Source of the DNA: Prorocentrum cordatum
Taxonomy: Eukaryota; Sar; Dinophyceae; Prorocentrales; Prorocentraceae
NCBI GenBank assembly: GCA_963575745.1
Contig: CAUYUJ010000682.1
Location: 46,650 to 110,649 of the forward strand
DNA length: 64,000 nt
Direction of reading: 5' to 3'
Below are positions 55,191-64,000 of the stretch, in pieces. A model generated the notes under the pieces. That model saw nothing but the letters and a program-made list of their open reading frames with translations, was not told the origin of the DNA and ran no database searches. The translations under genes were made by a program, and so were the position numbers. The stretch's first letter is position 1. Every line of letters begins with the position of its first letter.

Positions 55191-55800
55191 GATGAGGAGG
55201 AGGAGGAGGAGGAGGAGGAGGAGGAAGGAGGAGGAGGAGGAGGAGGAGGAGCGGGGGAGGAGGAGGAGAGGAGGAGGAGGAGGAGGAGGAGGATGAGGAG
55301 GAGGAGGAGGAGGAGGAAGGAAGGGGAGGAGGAGGAGGAGGAGGGAGGAGGAGGAGGAGGAGGAGGAGGAGGAGGAGGAGGAGGAGGAGGAGGAGGAGAG
55401 AGGAGGAGGAGGAGGAAGGAGGAGGAGGAGGAGGAGGAGGAGGAGGAGGAGGAGGAGGAGGAGGAGGAGGAGGAGGAGGAGGAGGAGGGAGGAGGAGGAG
55501 GGAGGAGGAGGAGGAGGAGGAGGAGGAGGAGAGGAGGAGGAGGCGGAGGGAGGAGGAGGGAGGAGGAGGAGGAGGAGGAGGCGGAGGAGGAGGATGAGGG
55601 GGAGGAGGAGGGGAGGAGGAGGAGAGGAAGAGAAGAGGAGGGGATGAGAGAGGAGAGGAGAGGAGGGAAGAGGAGGAAGAGGAGGAGGGAGGAAGGAGGA
55701 GGAGGAGGAGGAGGAGGAGGATGAGAGGAGGAGGAGGAGGGGAGGAGGAGGAGGGGGAGGAGGAGGAGGAAGAGGCGGAGGAGGAAAAAGCGGAGGGAGC
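55190..55800 (+). repeat. (GGA)n microsatellite
   Basis: About 600 bp of GGA/GAG with rare AGA and GCG variants. Directly abuts the GAT tract. Confidence 0.95.
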
Positions 55801-55869
55801 GAGTGCAGGAGGATGGCGAAGAGGGGGGGAGAAGATAAGACAAAGAGGAGGCGGCGCCGACGGCCCCAG

Positions 55870-55935
55870 GCCATGGCCATGGAGCTCGTGGAGCGGAACC
55901 AGCAGCTGGAGCTGGAGCTGACCGAGATGCGGAAG
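55870..55935 (+). CDS. Candidate coiled-coil exon
   Basis: 66 bp between CGGCCCCAG and GTGTGGTC, acceptor and donor in form. It reads in one frame A-M-A-M-E-L-V-E-R-N-Q-Q-L-E-L-E-L, then T-E-M-R-K: 22 residues, phase 0, with Leu/Val at heptad spacing and GC-rich third positions. The flanking purine repeat would be intronic. The gene is not identified; the exon at 58844 could be its continuation. Chance is not excluded for so short a stretch. Confidence 0.4.
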
Positions 55936-56039
55936 GTGTGGTCATGCGGTGGGAGGGAGCGACCACGGCCAGGGGGAGGATGGCCGCCCTCATTCGGGGC
56001 TCAAGAAACGGGAGTCAATGAAAACAAGGGTCAGCCAGA

Positions 56040-56120
56040 GCGCTGGATCTTGCAGGATCCTGCAGGGCCAGGGTGCATTGACCCTGGTGCAGGATCCTGC
56101 AGGATCCTGCAGGATTTTGC
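56040..56120. repeat. GATCCTGCAGG repeats forming palindromes
   Basis: GGATCCTGCAGG-type units occur five to six times. 56089-56113 contains the perfect palindrome CCTGCAGGATCCTGCAGG. An inverted CCAGGGTGCA / ..GACCCTGG pair lies between. Confidence 0.8.
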
Positions 56121-56640
56121 CAGATCCTGCAGAGCCTGACTAACCTGGGTTTGGATTGACCCGGGTCAGCACATCCCCGAATGACGGAAAAGGATCTTGA
56201 GGGAAACGGGCCGCTGTTCTCATTCTCCTGGGGATCTTCCTTGGACCCTGGGACGCTTGAAGAACTATTCGGGATGAAGTATTGGTCCCGGGAAAAGCTT
56301 GGGGTACCAGGGCTCGTGTCCATCAGGATCTGTTTCTTTCATGGTAGGATGGGGGAGGAGGGAGGACCAGAACAAGAGGGAGGAAGGGAGCATGGGTCGA
56401 AGAGGAAGCTCCGCGCGGATTTCTTGTGCCAGCGCTGGACCCTCAATCCAATCCCTCCCGTCCTCCTCCTGGGCTCAGACTGATATCGATACGCCTGCCC
56501 GCAATTGGATGGATATCTTCATGCTCAACGGTGCTCTTCTGGCAGCCACCGCGCCACTAATTTGACGTTCCTGCTCACCAGCAGCATCTGGTCGTATGTG
56601 CTGCTCTGTGCTTCGACTCATTTAGCGGATTCCGCGAGCA
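56121..56640. other. Unassigned single-copy sequence
   Basis: No repeat structure. Open frames of about 90-100 codons in more than one frame, none recognised. Confidence 0.4.
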
Positions 56641-56784
56641 CACTTGTGCACAACAGGCGGAGAAGGAGCGAGTAATATGATGATGAGAAGAGTTTACAGG
56701 GCACGGAGCAGGATGGAGGGACTATGGAAGAGGGAAGAGGAATGGACATGGAGAAAGGATGATCAGGAAGAAAAAGGGATGCAG

Positions 56785-56847
56785 GAGGTACTCAGGAGGA
56801 GGAGGAGCTGGCGAAAGAGGAGAGGGAGGAGAAGGAGAACACGGAAG
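56785..56847 (+). other. Exon-like island, ambiguous
   Basis: Between GGGATGCAG and GTGATGACGG. Read from 56785 it is 63 bp, phase 0 and Arg-rich. Read from a second acceptor at 56795 it gives E-E-E-E-L-A-K-E-E-R but breaks phase with its neighbours. It could equally be GGA repeat. Confidence 0.2.
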
Positions 56848-56904
56848 GTGATGACGGTGGTGATGATGATGATGATGCTGATGATTTTGATGATGCTGCG
56901 AAGG

Positions 56905-57235
56905 AGGAGGACGAGGACCAGCGCAAACACATTACGCATCAACGATGCTGCAATCAACCCCCTCTCCAAGAGTTACCTCTGCCTAGGTCCATACATAATG
57001 TATTTCCATTGCGGGAAGTGGCCCATGAGAAGACATCTGTCAGAGAATCTTCAATCGTACCAGAGCGCAGTCCTGGGTCCTCAACGCCGCGGATGACCGT
57101 GGCTGTTACGTCGTGGTCATCCTAAACCGTGCCAGAACACAATTTCTGGGATCAATGCCGCAAATCAACATGATTGTTGTGTCCTGACAAGCTTAGACTG
57201 TGCCAGAACACCGTTCCTGGGACATCAGCCACAAT
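56905..57235. other. Unassigned, with a diverged 75-bp repeat
   Basis: CCGTGCCAGAACACAATTTC and CTGTGCCAGAACACCGTTCC mark two diverged copies about 75 bp apart. Confidence 0.5.
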
Positions 57236-57239
57236 AACC

Positions 57240-57600
57240 CTTGACACGGTCGCCAACTTTGAAGATGAGCATCAGCGGCGCTAAGACGAGAACCAACTTT
57301 TGAAGAGGAATCGCCCCCCATCCTTCAAATTCTTGCCAATTTTCAGACGAAATCACCTCGGCGCTAAGGCGAGAGCGAGCCACCACACTTTGAAATGAGG
57401 TCGCCCTCCATCCTTGAAGCTGTCGCATGTTTCGAAGACGAGTACCTACGGCACTAAGACGAGAGCCACATTTTGAAAACCACTTAACCTTCACCAGTGA
57501 ATTTGCTGCAACCTTTTATGACGAATGTGCGCGGCGCCATGGCGAGAGTTACTATTGAAAACAGCCCGCCCTCCATCCGTGAAGCTGTTGCAAGCTCAAG
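57240..57600 (+). repeat. About 85-bp degenerate tandem repeat
   Basis: Four copies marked by GGCGCTAAGACGAGA (and variants at 57365, 57450 and 57535) and CGCCCTCCATCC. Some copies keep an open frame but identity is low. Confidence 0.6.
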
Positions 57601-57849
57601 CTTGAGGATCATACATTTTGAGGAAGTCTCAGGCGAAACGCTGGGCCCGCCCTACCGTCACGTCTGGGGTTCGACAGAGAGGATTTATTGATGAGAGCCA
57701 GCGAGGGCTCTAAACAGTGATCCCTTGCAATCTATGCGGTGCAAAGTAGATGGCGCAAGCAATGCGGTGCAATCGAGGTAGTAAACTCCATGTGGTGCAC
57801 ATCTATGCAGCACGCGGTATCGTACTGCAGCAGCATGCAAGTCAATGCG

Positions 57850-57990
57850 CTCCAATGAGGAACGACCCAAGGCAACGTCAAGCAATGAAAAGCTATATCA
57901 AGCAATGCACAGCAATGTAAAGCAATGCGAAGCAGCGCAATGCAATGCGAAGCAATGCGAAGCAATGCGCAGCAATTCGAAGCGAGCCTC
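57850..57990 (+). repeat. (AGCAATGCGA)n tract
   Basis: AAGCAATGCG units in five- and ten-base steps. A third pentanucleotide-phased tract containing AATGC. Confidence 0.85.
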
Positions 57991-58137
57991 GCACAATCAA
58001 ACTTGTGAACAAGGACGAGCACGGACGGCGGTAACGGGCGGCCACAAGCTGGCGGGACCGACAATCAGGCCCGGATCCTTTGAAGAGAAGCAGGAAACCC
58101 AGAGTGCAAGCGCTGCTTGGGGAACAAGAAGAAGGAT

Positions 58138-58300
58138 GCAGGAGGAGGAGGAGGAGAAGAGGAGGAGGAGGAGGAGGAGGAGGAGGAGGAGGAGGAGGAG
58201 GAGGAGGAGCAGGAGGAGGAGGAGGAGGAGGAGGAGGAGGAGGAGGAGGAGGAGGAGGAGGAGGAGGAGGAGGAGGAGGATGAGGAGAAGGAGGAGGAGG
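58138..58300 (+). repeat. (GGA)n tract
   Basis: Nearly pure GGA. Confidence 0.95.
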
Positions 58301-58539
58301 GGGCCCCAGATCCTGGCCCCAGACGTCCTCAGATGTCCCCTGGTGCCTTGGTGCCTCTCTGAGGCCTTGGGAGGCCCCTGGAGGCCGAAAAAGCGCCAAA
58401 AACGTGGGAGACCCTAGGTCCTCGAGAGTCGAGGGTAGAATTTCAGCGGGAGCAAGACGAGGGGGAGAGGATTTGCGTCCTCAGTTGAGCTTGCGTCGGA
58501 AGGGTGTGGAGGTGTAGGGGGGCCGGAATGGGGAGGGGG

Positions 58540-58815
58540 ACGAGGAGGAGGAAGGGAGGAGTAGTTGAGGAAGAGGAGGAGGAGGAGGGGACGGAGGAGG
58601 GAGGAGGAGTGAGGAGAGGGGAGGAGGGAGGGGAGGAGGGAGGAGGAGGATGGAGGAGGGGAGAAGCAGGGGAGGAGGAGGAGGAGGAGGAGGGGAGGGA
58701 GGAGGAGAGAAGGAGGAGGAGGAGCGAGAGGAGGAGGAGAGGAGGAGGAGGAGGGAGGAGGAGGAGGAGGAGGAGGAGGAGGAGGAGGAGGAGGAGGAGG
58801 TGGAGGAGGAAGGCA
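58540..58815 (+). repeat. (GGA)n tract
   Basis: GGA with GGGA and AGA variants. Ends about 30 bp before the exon-like island at 58844. Confidence 0.9.
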
Positions 58816-58843
58816 AGCGGGAGCACCCTTGATCTTATCGCAG

Positions 58844-58906
58844 GCAGAAGAGGAGCACCTCAACGAGATCCTGCGTCTGCGGGACGTCATTTCGGAGCTG
58901 GAGCAG
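58844..58906 (+). CDS. Candidate coiled-coil exon
   Basis: Follows CTTGATCTTATCGCAG and ends at CAG before GACACCGG. 63 bp, phase 0: A-E-E-E-H-L-N-E-I-L-R-L-R-D-V-I, then S-E-L-E-Q, with hydrophobic residues at heptad spacing (L, I, L, V, I, L). Its length of three heptads and phase fit the 66-bp island at 55870. The acceptor AG is followed by G, as in dinoflagellate introns. The donor is not a clear GT; GA is possible in dinoflagellates. The protein is not identified. Confidence 0.4.
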
Positions 58907-60046
58907 GACACCGGAGGGAGGGCGGGCGGGCATGGAGGTGATGGGAGCAGCCTGCAGGCAAAGGGTCCTCGAGCGTGTCCGCGGTTTGTCTGCGTCGGGG
59001 TCGGTTGCGCTCGGTGGATTTGGTTCGGTCAGTTGTTGAGTCGTTGCTGCATCGCCGCGCCCTTCTAGGCTGCCTGCGGTCTGTCGGTTTCGGTTGGTTT
59101 CGGCTTCGCTGTCGATAGTCTATGTTTTCGTTTTGCTGTGGCCGTGGGTGGCCCTGGCAGGAAAGGTGTCTTGGAAGTTGTTCGCAGTTTTTTGGCTCCA
59201 GGGGCCCTCTCTGAGCTTTCTCCTCGTCCGCCTCCTGCTCCTCCTCCTCAAATTTTTGCTCGAGTTTCAGCCACCTTTCTGCAGTCCAGAGCTCCAATCA
59301 CAAAGCTTTTGTATGATGCCCAGGATCATCTGCGGTGCACTGTTTAGTAGCTCGCCCGCTCTCAACTGGCTGGCCAGTCCATGCTCGTCGCCAACTGACT
59401 ATGCTGCCGCTTCGGTGGTATGACGGAGCCGACCATCGCTGGGTCACCCAGTGATGCTGGCACAGACCGCCGCCGGCTCAGCCAGTGACGTCGCCTCTGG
59501 TGCTGCTGCTGGCTCAGCCAGTAGCCCAGCACCCTTCCCTAACCTTCCGCGTGCACCGCCTGCTTCTTGTGTGCGGCTGTCAGATGGGCCCTTGCTCCTG
59601 GGCGCGCTGGTCTTGCACCGCCGCCTTCAGCCAGGCGTGTGGGCGAACCCTCGTCGATCCAAGTCGGTGATGCACTGATCTTGACGGAGGCTCCGTCTGT
59701 TGCCGCGGCCCCGGTGGCGTCGTCAGTCCAGCGCCGTCAGGCTACAGATACAGAGCTGTAATGACAACATGACCGTGCTGAGACTGGGGACTCGGGCCGC
59801 AATCGGGACCACTTGTGGTCCACGGCTGGTGGGTCTACACTTGGAGCCAGGACAGTGGCAATGGTGGTCGAATCAAGCGTGCCACTGGCGGTCGATGATG
59901 CGTGAACGCGAAAGAACTCCTCGCAAAGGAAATGGGAAGTGGAAATGAGGAGACGCCCCGTCGCGGGGATTTGGTGCAGGACAACAATTTCTAATGATGC
60001 GGGCATACTAGCGGGATTTGCAGCTTAGCCGTGCAGTGCCCTGGGG
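58907..60046. other. Unassigned sequence
   Basis: Moderately GC-rich. TCAGCCAGTGACGTCGCC / TCAGCCAGTAGCCC are short direct repeats near 59480-59530. A minus-strand A-E-R-W-L-K-L-E-Q-K-F-E-E-E-E frame lies near 59240-59290. No gene called. Confidence 0.4.
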
Positions 60047-60250
60047 TTACTTGGCCATGAAGATCATGCCGAAGTCCCTGGTCATTGTGTCCTTGACCGT
60101 GAGCTGGCGCACTTTTTGTGGGATGCGTCGGTCTGCTTCGGCTTGCTTTAAGAGCTCTGCCAGGAGTAGCTGCCATCCCTCCTCGTGTGCTGCATCGTGG
60201 TGGCCAAAGGGCTCTGGGATGGCGCGAAGGCTGGCAACTCCGAAGCGAGC
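60047..60250 (-). CDS. Candidate terminal exon, unnamed protein
   Basis: On the minus strand, a frame from about 60250 ends at TAA (60049-60047). Its last part reads H-E-E-G-W-Q-L-L-L-A-E-L-L-K-Q, then A-E-A-D-R-R-I-P-Q-K-V, and closes ..T-R-D-F-G-M-I-F-M-A-K. Composition is protein-like, not repeat-like. The acceptor is not certain: ATCCCAGAG before CCCTTTGG would join in phase 0 to the exon at 61508-61065. No family recognised. Confidence 0.35.
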   Translation of the reverse strand, partial: ARFGVASLRAIPEPFGHHDAAHEEGWQLLLAELLKQAEADRRIPQKVRQLTVKDTMTRDFGMIFMAK

Positions 60251-60509
60251 TCAAATCAGGCCGACGCGTCACGCCGCGGGGGGAGTTGTTAGGTCTCTAC
60301 CTTTGCCTCTTCTTTCGCCGCCGCCGCTGACATGGAACATTGCTCGTTGGTACTTATACCTACCGCGTTGCGTGCGCGTGCGCTCGAGCGAGTAAATGGG
60401 CGTGCCGCGCCGTCATCGTCGTCGTCGCCGCGGCCAGCCAGACCCTTACCCACCAAGTTCGGGTATTCACCCTAGGATCCAGCCATCTGCGGAAGTAGCC
60501 CGTCCATGA

Positions 60510-60600
60510 TCAGGGGGAGAACGTGCTTGCGATCATGACATATTCAGCCATACGATCAGACAAACTCAGAACGTGCATACGATCATGACATACTGTTTCA
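60510..60600 (+). repeat. Short direct repeat
   Basis: GAACGTGCTTGCGATCATGA at 60518 and GAACGTGCATACGATCATGA at 60569, each followed by CATA; 51 bp apart. Confidence 0.75.
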
Positions 60601-60734
60601 CAGTTCGAAACCCATGGGCGGCGAGTTCTCGTTCGGATGCGCGTGGAACATCGTTCCGCTGGGCATCCCAGGAGCCCACGGAAGTGGCGCCACCGCTCTC
60701 GGGTGGCAACCACCAGGAGAAGAAGCAGAGGAAT

Positions 60735-60960
60735 CTGATTGATTATGCGGGTGCTGTTGATGATTCTGATGCGAATGCCGATTGTGATGGTAATCGTGAT
60801 GGCCATGGTGATGATCATGGCGCCTGCTACCGTTGCGGTTGTTGTCGGCGATGGTGCTGATGATGACGATGCTGATGATGCTGCTGCTGATGATGATGGG
60901 GATGACGATGATGGTGGCGGTGGCTGTGAGTATGCATATGCTGGTGATGGTGGTGTGAGA
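60735..60960 (+). repeat. Imperfect GAT microsatellite
   Basis: GAT/GGT/GCT units, more eroded than the large tract downstream. Confidence 0.75.
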
Positions 60961-61064
60961 TTATCCAAACGGTCCCACGAACGCCTGCTCGCTGCGGGCA
61001 TCTCGCACGAGCGTTGCGTAGGGGGCGCCCCACACAGCGGGACCCCCCGCCCCAGGACACTCAC

Positions 61065-61508
61065 CGAAACCCTTGCTTGACATGGTGCCACCAGTGGCAC
61101 GTCAACGTAGCCCCCCACCCAAGGACTGGCGCATAAACCTTTGTGCAAAACGTGGGGACCACCACTGGCGCCTCCAGACGCCCTGCCTCGCACGTCTGTC
61201 CTCCTTGCCTCTTGCCTGTCCTTCTGCCTCTGTTTCGCGGCGCACTGCTCGCGCTGCTGCCCTGCCCGCCCTTGCTGCCCAAACCCTCGCGCCCGCGCCC
61301 CTGGGCGCCCGCCCGCGGGCCGCTGCTCCCAGCCCGCCGGCACGCCGCGGACTTCCGTCGGCTGCTCCTCGGTGTCGTCCGCGCCGTCCTTCTCCTTCCC
61401 GACGCCGTCGTTGCCGCTCTTGCCGCCGTCGGCGCCGAACCTGCAGCCTTTGCCGCACTCCTTCTTGCCCTTGCCCTCGCCGTGCTTGGCGCCCCTATCA
61501 GACGCCAT
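61065..61508 (-). CDS. Candidate first exon, Lys/Gly-rich protein
   Basis: On the minus strand an ATG at 61508-61506 opens M-A-S-D-R-G-A-K-H-G-E-G-K-G-K-K, with GC-rich third positions (GGC, AAG, GAG). It continues 148 codons to ..Q-A-R-V-S, where GTGAGT, a strong donor, follows (61064-61059). The first 70 residues look most protein-like; the middle is Arg/Gln-rich. The frame remains open upstream through the GGA tract, so the start rests on the ATG. It may join the minus-strand exon at 60250-60047. Function unknown. Confidence 0.35.
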
Positions 61509-61549
61509 CGGCTTGGAACTTCCTAGTTGGTTATGCACCATGCTGGGCC

Positions 61550-61920
61550 CGGAGGAGGAGGAGGAGGAGGAGGAGGAGGAGGAGGAGGAGGAGAAGGAAG
61601 CGGACGAGGAGGAGGAGGATGCGGAGGAGGAGGAGGAGGAAAAGGTGGAAGAGGAGGAGGAGGATGAGGAGGAGGAGGAGGCGGAGGAGGAGGGGCGGAG
61701 GAGGAGGAGGAGGAGGAGGAAGAGAAGGAGGAGGAGGAGGACGAGGAGGAGGACGAGGAGGAGGACGAGGAGGACGAGGAGGTGTAGTTGGAGGAGGAGG
61801 AGGCGGAGGAGGAGGCGGAGGAGGAGGAGGAGGAAAAGGTGGAACAGGAGGAGGAGGATGAGGAGGAGGAGGAGAAGGCGGAGGCGGAGGCGGAGGCGGA
61901 GGCGGAGGCGGAGGCGGAAG
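61550..61920 (+). repeat. (GGA)n tract
   Basis: GGA with GCG and GAC units. Passes directly into GAT. Confidence 0.95.

Positions 61921-64000
<2,080 letters not shown>

Noticed and set aside
57497-57691. 64-residue frame M-N-L-L-Q-P-F
   Set aside because: It overlaps the about 85-bp degenerate tandem repeat and has no recognised features.
59190-59297. Minus-strand coiled-coil exon (A-E-R-W-L-K-L-E-Q-K)
   Set aside because: Acceptor-like CTGCAG precedes it, but it consists largely of GAG repeat, has no clear donor and no neighbour exon in phase.
60600-60720. Internal exon of the minus-strand candidate gene
   Set aside because: Three different frames look equally plausible, so none can be chosen.

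Overview
The window looks like nuclear DNA of a eukaryotic microbe, most likely a dinoflagellate. Three things support this. There are no bacterial-style operons and most of the sequence is repetitive. Two non-LTR retrotransposons carry an ADN catalytic motif and a C-terminal RNase H-like region that I associate, from memory only, with dinoflagellate LINEs. The 5' junction of one of them starts GGCTCAAG, which matches the last 8 nt of the dinoflagellate spliced leader. The genus cannot be read from the sequence, and another alga-like protist is possible.

Layout. (1) 1-14.84 kb is a repeat array in one orientation. It has about 177-bp satellite units in blocks of 3-7, separated by roughly 34-bp hairpin sequences (arms CCGGCGGTAA / TTACCGCCGG, or the GTGA / TCAC version) that form one end of dispersed modules. 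(2) 14.84-18.46 kb is a LINE on the minus strand (endonuclease, reverse transcriptase, RNase H), broken by a frameshift and cut off by a 100-N assembly gap (18461-18560). (3) 18.56-43 kb holds the same repeat families in the opposite orientation. A second LINE (32150-38173, ORF1 + ORF2, plus strand) lies inside one of the hairpins. (4) 43.4-47.5 kb has nine more hairpin modules, back in the first orientation and more diverged. (5) 45.7-64 kb is dominated by microsatellites and minisatellites: (GGA)n, (GAT)n, pentanucleotide tracts, a 90-bp x 8 minisatellite and about 370-bp repeats. A few short exon-like islands lie among them: possible coiled-coil exons on the plus strand (55.9 and 58.8 kb) and a possible gene on the minus strand (61.5 to 60.05 kb).

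How the parts relate. The only long, convincing proteins belong to the two LINEs. Both have CAAA-type 3' tails, both use W-A-D-N where reverse transcriptases normally have [FY]-A-D-D, and in both the two halves of the RNase H fold appear in swapped order. The non-coding modules share a fixed hairpin end and a variable other end, as expected of 5'-truncated, target-primed insertions. They may be moved by a LINE, but no LINE in the window carries the hairpin as its own 3' end. The hairpin shows compensatory base changes (A-T to G-C), so its structure, not just its sequence, may matter.
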